DNA of 59,780 nt from Arthrobacter sulfonylureivorans (GTDB lineage: Bacteria; Actinomycetota; Actinomycetes; Actinomycetales; Micrococcaceae). The position numbers and the translations under genes are program-made. Below, in pieces: positions 52,546 to 59,780 of the stretch. The stretch covers positions 1-59,780 of the forward strand of contig RJAE01000017.1 of assembly GCA_004000035.1 (NCBI GenBank). The letters run 5' to 3'. The notes under the pieces are model-generated. The model saw only the letters and a program-made list of their open reading frames with translations. It ran no database searches and had not been told where the DNA came from. Each line of letters begins with the position of its first letter. Position 1 is the first letter of the stretch.

Positions 52546-52779
52546 TGCCAAATTAACGGGCCATTTTCACGTCACCGGATCTGTCCCGATAGTTCTTCGC
52601 GTCTGCCTCAGCGGTAACGGGTGATGACAATCGTCGCCCGGATCCTGCCCTGTTGGCGTGGACCGTGAACTGGCCCCGGGTGCCCCGACGCTTGTCATGG
52701 AGGGGATGCGGCCTGTTCGGCGTTATGGTTGCAGTAGATTTGTATCCCGCTGTTTCAGGTTGGTGCCGGAAGGACGTTG

Positions 52780-53454
52780 ATGGCGCATTTTGTGATCATG
52801 GGCTGCGGGCGCGTGGGCGTCACGCTGGCCCACACCCTGGTTGATTCCGGGCACAGCGTGGCCATTATCGACCAGGACGACCGGGCCTTCCGCCGCCTGC
52901 GTTCCGGATTCACCGGCCGCAAAGTGACTGGTGTTGGCTTCGACCGGGACACCCTGCGGCAGGCGGACATTGAGAACGCTTATGCTTTCGCAGCAGTCTC
53001 CAGCGGCGACAACTCCAACATCCTGGCCACCCGCGTGGCGCGCGAGACTTTCCACGTGCCGCACGTCGTGGCGCGGATCTACGATCCCGGCCGCGCGGAA
53101 ATCTACCAGCGGCTAGGCATCCCCACGGTGGCCGCGGTGCGTTGGAGCGCTGACCAGGTGCTGCGGCGGATCCTGCCCGAGCAGAGCATCAAGGGCGACT
53201 TCCGTGAGGCTTCCGGACGCCTCATCTTGGGCGAAGTACAACTGGACGACGGATGGGTGGGCCGGGAGCTGACCGAGATCGAAGCGGCCTCCAGCACACG
53301 GGTGGCCTACCTGACGCGTTTTGGTGAAGGGATCCTGCCAGGCCCGGGCACCCGTTATCAGAAGGGCGACATCGTGCACGCCATGATGAGCGTAGATTCA
53401 ACGTTCGAGATCGATCGGATTTTGTCCAAGCCACCGGTGGAGGAGTCCGAATGA
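52780..53454 (+). CDS. ceoB: TrkA-family potassium uptake protein (CeoB)
   Basis: A 224-residue RCK protein; regulatory subunit of Trk/Ktr-type K+ uptake. The RCK_N Rossmann domain begins MAHFVIMGCGRVGVTLAHTL with GxGRxG and the acidic end of strand two (IIDQDDRAF). RCK_C occupies about 130-215 (FREASGRLILGEVQLDDGWV). ATG 52780 is chosen because GGAAGGA is 6-8 nt upstream; a TTG at 52777 is in frame but less likely. Its stop overlaps the next gene (ATGA). In M. tuberculosis the homologues are Rv2691/Rv2692, divergent from the APC permease Rv2690c. Confidence 0.93.
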   Translation: MAHFVIMGCGRVGVTLAHTLVDSGHSVAIIDQDDRAFRRLRSGFTGRKVTGVGFDRDTLRQADIENAYAFAAVSSGDNSNILATRVARETFHVPHVVARIYDPGRAEIYQRLGIPTVAAVRWSADQVLRRILPEQSIKGDFREASGRLILGEVQLDDGWVGRELTEIEAASSTRVAYLTRFGEGILPGPGTRYQKGDIVHAMMSVDSTFEIDRILSKPPVEESE

Positions 53455-54125
53455 GAGTCGTGATTGCCGGTGCAGGCAGCGTCGGTTCGTCGATTGCCCG
53501 CGAGTTGCTCTCGAACAACCACGACATCCTGCTGATTGATCCGAAACCCGAGGTGATTGGCCGCAGCGGCCTGAAGGGTGCACGCTGGCTGATCGGCGAC
53601 GCCTGCGAGATCACCACGCTGCGCGAAGCCCGGCTCGAGGATGCCGACGTGGTGGTCTCGGCTACCGGCGACGACAAGGTGAATCTGGTGGTCTCCCTGC
53701 TGGCCAAGAGCGAGTTCGGCGTGGGCCGCACGGTGGGACGCGTGAACAATCCGAAAAACGACTGGATGTTCGACGATTCCTGGGGCGTGGACGTGGCCGT
53801 GAACACCCCGCGCCTGATGACGGCGCTGGTGGAAGAAGCGGTGGAGATCGGCGATCTGGTCCGCTTGCTGACGCTTCAGACCGGTATCGCTTCGATGGTC
53901 GAGTTCACTGTTCCCACCGATTCGGCGTTGATCGGCCGCAGGATCGGGTCCATCGACTGGCCGCAGGATGCCACGGTGGTGGCGATCCTGCGCGATGACA
54001 TTCCGATTACGCCCAGCCCGGACGACGTAGTCGAAGCCAGCGACGAGCTCTTCTTCATCACCACCATCGCCGCGGAGGATGACCTGCGGGCGGTGCTGAC
54101 CGGCCGGCCGGCCGCCGGAGACTGA
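53451..54125 (+). CDS. ceoC: TrkA-family potassium uptake protein (CeoC)
   Basis: A 224-residue RCK protein paralogous to the preceding gene. RCK_N starts MRVVIAGAGSVGSSIARELL (GAGSVG) with the nucleotide-binding acid in LLIDPKPEVI; it also contains DVVVSATGDDKVNLVVSLLA. RCK_C at about 135-215 includes VPTDSALIGRRIGSIDWPQD. The two TrkA subunits overlap by 4 nt and should form a heteromeric ring that gates a K+ transporter. The membrane partner is not in the window unless it is the APC permease at 40302-42311. Confidence 0.93.
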   Translation: MRVVIAGAGSVGSSIARELLSNNHDILLIDPKPEVIGRSGLKGARWLIGDACEITTLREARLEDADVVVSATGDDKVNLVVSLLAKSEFGVGRTVGRVNNPKNDWMFDDSWGVDVAVNTPRLMTALVEEAVEIGDLVRLLTLQTGIASMVEFTVPTDSALIGRRIGSIDWPQDATVVAILRDDIPITPSPDDVVEASDELFFITTIAAEDDLRAVLTGRPAAGD

Positions 54126-54137
54126 CGCCGGACTAAT

Positions 54138-54923
54138 TCAGTCGGCCCGGCTTGCCTCCACGGCGGCCGGGCGGGAGACCAGCCAGGCCAGCCACAGCCC
54201 CAGTGCATACAGCGGAACGCCCATGAGCAGGCGGGTGGTGCCCAGTGCCACCAGCCCGTCATCGCCCATCAGATAGAGCGGAACCTGCACTGCGAGCCGC
54301 AGGAACAGCACCGCCGTGAGGATCCATGTGGCGATGGTGTAGGCCTTGAGCCGCTGCGGCTGCTTGCGCCATCCGGTCCCCTCGTTGCGGATCAGCCCGA
54401 AAATCAGTCCCAGCGCCGGCCATTTAACCGCAATCGTTACCAGCATGGCCACGATGTAGGCCGCATTGGTGAAGAAGCCCCAGACGTAGAAGTCCTCGGC
54501 ACGCCCGGTGGTGTTGGCGACAAACGCACAGATGGCAACCCCCACCAGGCCGGAGAATGCCTGCGTGACGGTGCCCCGCTGTACCAGTCGCAGCACGGTG
54601 AAGATGGCCGCGACCGCCACCGCCCCAATCAGCGCGGGGCCGAGCTCCTGGCCAATGGTGAAGACCACCAGGAAGATCACTCCGGGCAGGATGCTTTCGG
54701 CCAGCCCACGGACACCGCCCACGGTCTTCAAAACGTCGATCTGTCCGTCGGCGCTCCGTTGGACCCCGGCACGCGCGGCATAGCTGCTGGCGAGTGCTTC
54801 GGCAGCGTCCGGCCTCTCCTTGGCTGGTTCTTCGGCGGGGGCGGGGCTGGCTGCAGGCTGCTGCGCGGCGTCGTTCGGCCGCCCGTTGTGCTGCGGACCG
54901 GAGTCCGGCTGCTGATCTGTCAT
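54138..54923 (-). CDS. DUF3159 family membrane protein
   Basis: A 261-residue actinobacterial protein, equivalent by position to Rv2693c. The first 55 residues are polar and low-complexity (QQPAASPAPAEEPAKERPDA). The DUF3159 core (about 65-250) has five or six TM helices: GLAESILPGVIFLVVFTIGQ, AFSGLVGVAICAFVANTTGR with the conserved FYVWGFFTNAAYI, and NEGTGWRKQPQRLKAYTIAT. It ends in a short basic tail. Function is unknown; it is strictly linked to the TrkA/dut locus. It ends 13 bp from the convergent ceoC. Confidence 0.92.
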   Translation of the reverse strand: MTDQQPDSGPQHNGRPNDAAQQPAASPAPAEEPAKERPDAAEALASSYAARAGVQRSADGQIDVLKTVGGVRGLAESILPGVIFLVVFTIGQELGPALIGAVAVAAIFTVLRLVQRGTVTQAFSGLVGVAICAFVANTTGRAEDFYVWGFFTNAAYIVAMLVTIAVKWPALGLIFGLIRNEGTGWRKQPQRLKAYTIATWILTAVLFLRLAVQVPLYLMGDDGLVALGTTRLLMGVPLYALGLWLAWLVSRPAAVEASRAD

Positions 54924-54926
54924 AGG

Positions 54927-55265
54927 TCAATTCTCCAACGGACTGAGGATCTCGTAGCGCGGGTTGTAAATGGTGGCCAGACCGTCCACGTGGAACAGCA
55001 TGCCCTCGAACGAGAGCCGGATACCAGCCACGATCCCCGGGACGCGGTGCTGTCCCAGCCAGACCAGCCTGACCCGTGGGTGCCCGCCGTCCCGGGATTT
55101 TCCAGGATGCTGCTGGCCTGCATCGGTGACGACGGCGGCAAAACGCGGCGGCTGGCCGGCCGGTTCGATGGTTATAGCCTCCACCAAGCCGCTGCCAGCA
55201 ACATGACCGCGCTCGGGCAGTTGCGTCATGGGGCTGCCCCCGAAACCGGACGGAAGCTCAGGCAA
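54927..55265 (-). CDS. OB-fold nucleic-acid-binding domain protein
   Basis: A 112-residue protein corresponding by position to the OB-fold Rv2694c. Strands include FAAVVTDAGQQHPGKS, HPRVRLVWLGQHRVPGIVAG and IRLSFEGMLFHVDGLATIYN, ending NPRYEILSP, which give a five-stranded OB barrel. The start is either TTG 55265 (used here, overlapping the DUF3710 stop region) or ATG 55229 (MTQLPERGHVAGS); the second gives a length nearer to the bare domain. It lies 3 bp before the DUF3159 gene and is probably co-transcribed with DUF3710, itself and DUF3159. Confidence 0.85.
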   Translation of the reverse strand: MPELPSGFGGSPMTQLPERGHVAGSGLVEAITIEPAGQPPRFAAVVTDAGQQHPGKSRDGGHPRVRLVWLGQHRVPGIVAGIRLSFEGMLFHVDGLATIYNPRYEILSPLEN

Positions 55266-55266
55266 G

Positions 55267-55995
55267 TCAGCGAATCTCGGTGATTTCCGGGCCCCGCTCC
55301 GGGGCGGAGAGTCCGGGTCGCTGCGCCTCGGCGGCCTGCTGCTGCTCGGCGGCGCCCTTCGGCATCTTCAACTGCAGCAGGTCCTTGGGCGGCAGCGGCT
55401 GTGTGCCGCGGACCACCACGGTGGCCCGGAACAATTCCTCGAGGTCGGCGGCTTTGGCGCGGTCCAGAGCGGCCGGGCCGCCGATGACGCCGCGCAAGAA
55501 CCAGCGCGGCCCATCCACACCGAGGAACCGGGCTACCCGGTAGCCCTTCTGACCGTCCGAACTCTGCGCCGGAAGCTTCGCCACGACTTCGGTACCCATC
55601 GGCCCGTCAACCTCCTGGACGGTACCGCCCTGGGAACCGACGGAGCTGGCGATCTGGGTGCGGATTTCATCCCACAACCCCTCGGACTTAGGCGCGGCAA
55701 AAGCCTGGAGCTGCAGGTTCGATCCGCCAAAATCCAGCGTCACGGCCACGACCCGCTGCGACTTTTCCTCGATCTCAAGCCGCAGTTGCAGGCCCTCCCG
55801 GGGACGGATCTTCAGGGCGCCCAGATCCAGGTAGTCGATCCCGGCGTCCTGTTCGGAGTCGTCGAAGGGACCGTTGCGGCGGGGACCGCTCTGCGGCGCC
55901 TGCCGCGTGGCATCCTCACCGGGTACGGTGGCAGCCTCGGTGGCGAGCTCTTCGCCGTCGTTCTGGTTTTTCTTTTTGGAACGCCCAAATGCCAT
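55267..55995 (-). CDS. DUF3710 family protein
   Basis: A 242-residue acidic soluble protein, first of the minus-strand trio with the OB-fold and DUF3159 genes. It starts MAFGRSKKKNQNDGEELATE with a basic then acidic N-terminus. The core, about 50-220, contains DYLDLGALKIRPREGLQLRL, EGLWDEIRTQIASSVGSQGG and FLGVDGPRWFLRGVIGGPAA, the conserved centre of DUF3710. Family function is unknown. The position corresponds to Rv2696c next to dut. The long upstream frame to 56109 lacks a ribosome site. Confidence 0.92.
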   Translation of the reverse strand: MAFGRSKKKNQNDGEELATEAATVPGEDATRQAPQSGPRRNGPFDDSEQDAGIDYLDLGALKIRPREGLQLRLEIEEKSQRVVAVTLDFGGSNLQLQAFAAPKSEGLWDEIRTQIASSVGSQGGTVQEVDGPMGTEVVAKLPAQSSDGQKGYRVARFLGVDGPRWFLRGVIGGPAALDRAKAADLEELFRATVVVRGTQPLPPKDLLQLKMPKGAAEQQQAAEAQRPGLSAPERGPEITEIR

Positions 55996-56121
55996 AGCCT
56001 GAGTTTCCTCTTCCTCCGGTTTTGCCGGGTTGCTCTGAAGTCTGCGCGGCCTTGCTGCCGCCTGCGGCAGGATGGCCGCCGTCCGTGCCGGCGGGCATTG
56101 CCGCCACACGAGCCCGCGTCT

Positions 56122-56586
56122 TTACTGTGCGCCGAACCCTCCGGTGGACCCGAATCCGCCGGCGCCGCGGGCGGAATCGGGAAGCTCGGCGACAAGCTCG
56201 AAAGCGGCCGTCTCCACCTTCTGGATGACCAGTTGAGCGATCCTGTCGCCCCGTTTGAAAGTTAGCGTCTCGCTGGCATCAGTGTTGAGCAGGGTGACCG
56301 CAATTTCGCCCCGGTAACCGGCGTCAACGGTGCCAGGGGCATTGACTATGGTCAGTCCGTGCTTAGTGGCCAGACCGGACCGAGGATGCACCAGGGCAAC
56401 GTAACCGTGCGGCAGCGCCAGCGCCACGCCCGTAGGCACCAGGATCCGCTCCCCCGGAGCGATCCGGAAATCAATGCGGGTCCGCAGGTCCGCGCCGGCA
56501 TCTCCCGGATGGGCGTAGGAGGGCGCTTCAAGTCCTTCGTCGAGCATTTTCAGCTGGACGGTCAGTGTTTCAATTGTCTGCTGCAC
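56122..56586 (-). CDS. dut: dUTP diphosphatase
   Basis: Hydrolyses dUTP to dUMP, keeping uracil out of DNA and supplying dTMP synthesis. The 154-residue protein has all five trimeric dUTPase motifs: DAGADL (1), PRSGLATKHG (2), GTVDAGYRGEIAVTLLN (3, catalytic Asp and substrate Tyr), RGDRIAQLVIQ (4) and the flexible C-terminal P-loop-like RGAGGFGSTGG (5). The start is GTG 56586 (VQQTIETLTVQLKMLDE), preceded by AAGGACAG; downstream ATG at MLDEGL is a second choice. It lies in the conserved dut-DUF3093-DUF4193 locus. Confidence 0.95.
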   Translation of the reverse strand: MQQTIETLTVQLKMLDEGLEAPSYAHPGDAGADLRTRIDFRIAPGERILVPTGVALALPHGYVALVHPRSGLATKHGLTIVNAPGTVDAGYRGEIAVTLLNTDASETLTFKRGDRIAQLVIQKVETAAFELVAELPDSARGAGGFGSTGGFGAQ

Positions 56587-56775
56587 TCGTGATCGTCTGT
56601 CCTTGAGAGGGGCGAAGGTGCGGGCTGTTTTCCGGCGTTCCAAAGGCTCGCCCGCTGAGATATTCCGCACAACACTCTAGCGCGTTTTCAGCCCTCCCGC
56701 CCGCGGGCGGGGCCGGTTCCGCAGCCGCGGCGGAGGCAAGGTGAAATGGCTGCCAAAAGGTGAAAAGCTGAGTGC

Positions 56776-57282
56776 ATGACACAACCAGCGACCCCTGCAG
56801 GCGGCTCCGGTCCCGCCGGCGGTCCTTCTTCCGTGACTCACTACGATGAGCGGCTGTGGCCCAACTTCTGGGTCTGGCTGATTGCGGCCGGCACCGCCGC
56901 CGCCGTCGTTGTGATGCTGGCACCGATCAGCATGACCGCCGGCATCATCGGCGCCATCGTTGCCGCCATCCTGCTGGCTGTGCTGCTGATCGCATCCACA
57001 CCGCGGATCTTGGTCACCGACACCATGCTGCACGTGGGCCGCGCCCAAATCGAGCGGCGCTATGTTGGCCAGGTGGAGGCATATACCGGTGAGGCCGCCA
57101 CCGAGCAGCGCGGTCCCAAACTGAACGGCACCGCCTATATGTGCATGCGGGGCTGGATTGATCCGGTGGTCACCATCCAGATCACCGACGAAACGGACCT
57201 GACACCGTACTGGATTGCCTCGACGCGCCGCCCGCAGCAACTCGCCGCGGCATTGAATCGTCCCGCGCAGGACAAGGACTAG
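56776..57282 (+). CDS. DUF3093 family membrane protein
   Basis: A 168-residue protein divergent from dut. The N-terminal tail is Pro/Gly-rich, then two TM helices (about 32-50 and 55-77) contain WLIAAGTAAAVVVMLAPISM and VAAILLAVLLIASTPRILVT. The soluble C-terminal domain begins VTDTMLHVGRAQIERRYVGQ and has MRGWIDPVVTIQITDETDLT and YWIASTRRPQQLAAAL, the conserved DUF3093 segments with a bacterial-PH-like strand pattern. Function unknown; equivalent by position to Rv2698. A strong bidirectional hairpin follows. Confidence 0.92.
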   Translation: MTQPATPAGGSGPAGGPSSVTHYDERLWPNFWVWLIAAGTAAAVVVMLAPISMTAGIIGAIVAAILLAVLLIASTPRILVTDTMLHVGRAQIERRYVGQVEAYTGEAATEQRGPKLNGTAYMCMRGWIDPVVTIQITDETDLTPYWIASTRRPQQLAAALNRPAQDKD

Positions 57283-57346
57283 CCCGACGTCGCTTCAAGC
57301 TGCGCCATCGGCAGCGGCGCAGCTGAAAGCAGACAGCACGAGGGCG

Positions 57347-57375
57347 GGCGCTGTGCAGCTATCCTGCACAGCGCC
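57347..57375. terminator. Bidirectional terminator between DUF3093 and DUF4193 genes
   Basis: GGCGCTGTGCAG at 57347-57358 and CTGCACAGCGCC at 57364-57375 make a perfect 12-bp stem with a 5-nt loop, 3 bp from the DUF4193 stop on the minus strand and 64 bp after the DUF3093 stop. Confidence 0.8.
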
Positions 57376-57378
57376 TAG

Positions 57379-57681
57379 CTATCCCTCACAGTCCGTGCAA
57401 TAGAGCAGTCCGTCCTTCTCCTTGGCCACCTGCGACCGGTGGCGTACCAGGAAACAGGAAGCGCAGGTAAATTCATCCTGCTGCGCCGGCAGCACGCGCA
57501 CCAGCAACTCCTCGCCGGACAAGTCTGCGCCGGGCAGTTCGAACCCTTCCGCTGCCTCGGCCTCATCCTCGTCGACGACGGAAGACTGCTTATCGGTCCG
57601 CCGATGCGACTTCAGCTCCTCAATGGACTCCTCGCTGGTCTCTTCGTCCGGCTTCCGAGGGGCATCGTAGTCAGTGGCCAT
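57379..57681 (-). CDS. DUF4193 family zinc-ribbon-like protein (core copy)
   Basis: A 100-residue acidic protein starting MATDYDAPRKPDEETSEESI, with GGGAGTG upstream. The N-terminal half is Glu/Asp-rich; GEELLVRVLPAQ is the short beta element, followed by FTCASCFLVRHRSQVAKEKD and YCTDCEG with two Cys pairs. It is the normal copy of the family, equivalent by position to Rv2699c, divergent from sepH. The accessory copy at 8404-8706 shares the pattern but has a different acidic region. A general role in gene expression has been suggested from the zinc ribbon, without proof. Confidence 0.92.
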   Translation of the reverse strand: MATDYDAPRKPDEETSEESIEELKSHRRTDKQSSVVDEDEAEAAEGFELPGADLSGEELLVRVLPAQQDEFTCASCFLVRHRSQVAKEKDGLLYCTDCEG

Positions 57682-58006
57682 TGTTGTTCGTTCACTCCCT
57701 TCCAGTCCCGGTTCATCAAGGCAGGATCCCCCCGCCCCGGGACTGGGTGTCCCGCGCCTGACGAGCCGCTCACAGGTCAACGTATCCGCCGTCGGATTTG
57801 TGCCCGTGACGCGAAGATTCTTGCCTATTTACCGTTCGCATGACAAACTTCCCGGCCGTCGGGGCAGGTGCTGCCGCCTTGAGCCCGTCAACTGGGGACG
57901 GCGACCTTGGCCACAAACTCCACGCCACACCCGCGAAAACAATAGGAAAAGCACTGTATCGGTGGCAGAGTTTCAAGCAGAAAGTGTCGTCTGGTGGAGG
58001 GTTTTC
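57682..58006. other. Divergent promoter region of DUF4193 and sepH
   Basis: The 325 bp between the two starts. No palindrome stands out and no gene is supported; the frame crossing it upstream of sepH (from 57674) is unlikely. GGTGGAGG precedes the sepH ATG by 6 nt. Promoters for both directions must lie here. Confidence 0.5.
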
Positions 58007-59455
58007 ATGCAGGATCTACGGCTGGTGGGTGTCCATGAGGATGGCGAACATCTGCTGTTGAGCGCAGGTGGAGACGACTACCGTCTGACGATAGACGAGG
58101 CCCTGCGAACAGCGGTTTTTCGCCCTACAACCACACGCGCTCCCGGCGCCGGCGAGCCAGCGGAAGCAGGCCTCTCACCGCGCGAGATTCAGGCACGCAT
58201 TCGTGCAGGCGCTACCGCCGAGGAGGTTGCGGCTGAATCCGGCCTTGGCCTCGAACGCATCCGGCGCTACGAAAGCCCGGTGCTGGCAGAGCGGCACTAC
58301 ATTGTTGAGCAAGCCCGCAACGTAGAGGTGGCCGGCCCGCTGCCCGGCCATGACGGCTACCGTTCGGCCTTTGGCGATGAGCCGGCCACCTTGGGTGGGA
58401 TGGTGGACCACCGAATCCATGCCTTTGGCATCGAACCGGGCTCGATGAACTGGGACTCCTGGCGGCGCAACGACGGCACCTGGGAGATCGTGGCCTCGTT
58501 CCCCGTGCCGGCGGCACCGGCCACGGAGTCGATCGGAGAAGAACCGCCGGCCAGGTGGATCTTCCACGCTGCCCGCCGCACCATCCAAAACGCCAACCGG
58601 TGGGCGCAACAGCTGAGCGAGCTCGAAACGGTGGAGGGCCCTGTGCCCGGCCGCCGGTTGAAGGCCGTTACCGACCACGTATTCGACTTTGAGGCCGACA
58701 GCGTGGCGGACCTCGACCCCGCGGACAATCAGGAGGACGAGCAGTCCGCCGAGTCGGAGGAGCTGCTGGAAGTGCTGCGCTCGCGCCGCGGTCAGCGGCT
58801 GGGCGTCGATGAGGACGCCGACGACGCGCTGGCCCTGATGCTCACCCAGGGCCCGGTGCCCGCAGCTCATCCCCGCGACTCGTTTGAACGCGACTCGCTC
58901 GAACATGATTCCTTTGATGAAGCGGATCATCACGACGACGAGCCCGCCGTTCGTCCGCGGGCCGGTTTCCCGCTGACGCTGGCTCCGGCCTACGACGACG
59001 GCTCCTTCTCCTCGTTGGAGTTGGACCATGGCATCAGCACCCTCACGCACGAGATCACGCTCTCCGGCGCGCCGGAATTCCTCCGGGACGAACCCGCCGA
59101 GGACACCGACGGCGACGATCATGAATCGTACGATTACATTGCCGAAGAGGCCGAGGACGACGACGAAGCGCGCGATAACGCGCAAGCCGCCCACTCATCC
59201 ACAGCCCATCCGGCAGAAGAACTGCGGCCTTCCACGGCTCCGGTGAAAACCGTGCCTGAGGCCAAGGCCTCTGTCTGGGACAAGAACCGGGCGGAACAGG
59301 TTGGATCTGGGACGGCGCGATCCGCATCAGCAACCGATGCGGACGACGCCGATGGAGCGGACTCGGCACCGGAACCGCCCAAGCGGACCATCAAGCCCAA
59401 ACGGTCCAGCGTCCCCAGCTGGGACGAAATAGTCTTCGGCAAAAAGCACGACTGA
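58007..59455 (+). CDS. sepH: Septation protein SepH (DUF3071)
   Basis: A 482-residue actinobacterial cell-division protein known to promote FtsZ assembly in Streptomyces and Mycobacterium. The N-terminal DUF3071 domain (about 1-190) starts MQDLRLVGVHEDGEHLLLSA and includes the HTH-like LSPREIQARIRAGATAEEVA then AESGLGLERIRRYESPV, the part needed for FtsZ contact. The long C-terminal region (about 240-450) is acidic and disordered, with DDGSFSSLELDHGISTLTHE. A conserved end motif is KRSSVPSWDEIVFG, basic then aromatic. ATG 58007 follows GGAGG. It is monocistronic. Confidence 0.93.
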   Translation: MQDLRLVGVHEDGEHLLLSAGGDDYRLTIDEALRTAVFRPTTTRAPGAGEPAEAGLSPREIQARIRAGATAEEVAAESGLGLERIRRYESPVLAERHYIVEQARNVEVAGPLPGHDGYRSAFGDEPATLGGMVDHRIHAFGIEPGSMNWDSWRRNDGTWEIVASFPVPAAPATESIGEEPPARWIFHAARRTIQNANRWAQQLSELETVEGPVPGRRLKAVTDHVFDFEADSVADLDPADNQEDEQSAESEELLEVLRSRRGQRLGVDEDADDALALMLTQGPVPAAHPRDSFERDSLEHDSFDEADHHDDEPAVRPRAGFPLTLAPAYDDGSFSSLELDHGISTLTHEITLSGAPEFLRDEPAEDTDGDDHESYDYIAEEAEDDDEARDNAQAAHSSTAHPAEELRPSTAPVKTVPEAKASVWDKNRAEQVGSGTARSASATDADDADGADSAPEPPKRTIKPKRSSVPSWDEIVFGKKHD

Positions 59456-59555
59456 CGGCTGTTCGCCGAACAAACAGCGGCGCTCCTGGCCACCTACCGG
59501 TTTTCACCCGGGGCCCAATCCCAATCGGCTACCGCCAGACACGCGGACCTTCCTC

Positions 59556-59780
59556 CTAGAACGGTGGCGGGTCCTGCAGTTGGTTCGGTGACGGCGTGTC
59601 CTGTTGCCGGTTGTCTGCCGGCGGTTGGTCCTGCTCGTTGTCGGCTGCACGGTTCTTGCGGGCGGGGTGCCAGGGCGGCAGCCAATCGTCAGCCGTGGAG
59701 CCGTCCCCCGGCCCGGGTCCCGTTGGCGGTTGAATGACCAGCGGTTCGATTTGCCGGCGCTGATCCTCGGGGAGCGCAAC
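59556..59780 (-). CDS. C-terminal fragment of an unidentified protein (runs off the window)
   Basis: The minus-strand frame is open to the window end and stops at 59556-59558. The visible 74 residues are LPEDQRRQIEPLVIQPPTGP then a Gln/Pro/Asp-rich disordered tail, WLPPWHPARKNRAADNEQDQ, ending DPPPF. The composition is coding-like, with third-position GC, whereas the other two minus frames are low-complexity. An acidic-aromatic PPPF ending is seen on some DUF222/HNH-endonuclease proteins and on DNA-processing proteins, but nothing here is diagnostic. Confidence 0.5.
   Translation of the reverse strand, partial: VALPEDQRRQIEPLVIQPPTGPGPGDGSTADDWLPPWHPARKNRAADNEQDQPPADNRQQDTPSPNQLQDPPPF

Noticed and set aside
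42312-52779. Prophage or integrative element
   Set aside because: No integrase, phage structural gene, tRNA target or flanking direct repeat can be seen, so I call it only an inserted cassette.

Overview
The window is high-GC actinobacterial chromosome, most likely from Arthrobacter or a close relative in the Micrococcaceae. The markers are Lsr2, two DUF4193 proteins, SepH, GTG/TTG starts, probable leaderless promoters, and the block TRAM methyltransferase - APC permease - CeoB/CeoC TrkA pair - DUF3159 - OB-fold - DUF3710 - dUTPase - DUF3093 - DUF4193. That block has the order known from Mycobacterium tuberculosis Rv2689c to Rv2699c. Genus is inferred from gene content only. No rRNA, tRNA or CRISPR array was recognised.

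Region 1 (1-12 kb) is a mosaic accessory zone. It opens with the end of an IS21-like element that cuts a chloramphenicol-phosphotransferase-like gene. A second IS21 scar (frameshifted istB tail plus terminal end) lies near 3.1-3.3 kb. Between and after the scars are self-contained regulator/effector pairs on opposite strands: MarR with an FMN-reductase/GNAT fusion, TetR with a DHA2 efflux pump, and TetR with a DUF4386 membrane protein. An extra lsr2, an extra DUF4193 gene and a gamma-butyrolactone-receptor-like TetR also lie here.

Region 2 (12-28.7 kb) is metabolic: an EamA exporter, a fadA-fadB beta-oxidation operon, an MFS/amidohydrolase pair, an old-yellow-enzyme reductase, two tandem Tat-lipoprotein Rieske proteins, a DUF998-like membrane protein, and a three-gene minus-strand cluster (aldo/keto reductase, cyclase-family hydrolase, ThDP enzyme) that may degrade an isatin-like or other 2-oxo-acid-yielding compound.

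Region 3 (28.7-42.3 kb) is mostly housekeeping: class II argG, a Mug-type DNA glycosylase, a dxs-DUF402-WGR-like operon, a DUF559 protein flanked by tandem repeats, aconitase, a TRAM-type RNA methyltransferase and an APC permease.

Region 4 (42.4-52.7 kb) appears to be a cassette inserted between the APC permease and ceoB, which are usually adjacent. It carries a polyol/pentose uptake and catabolism operon (Zn-dehydrogenase, XylF-like binding protein, ABC ATPase, permease, FGGY kinase, SDR), a DUF808 protein with a possible leaderless leader peptide, and a divergent SDR/XRE-regulator pair.

Region 5 (52.7-59.8 kb) resumes the conserved core with ceoB-ceoC, DUF3159, OB-fold, DUF3710, dut, DUF3093, DUF4193 and sepH, and ends in the C-terminus of an unidentified minus-strand gene.
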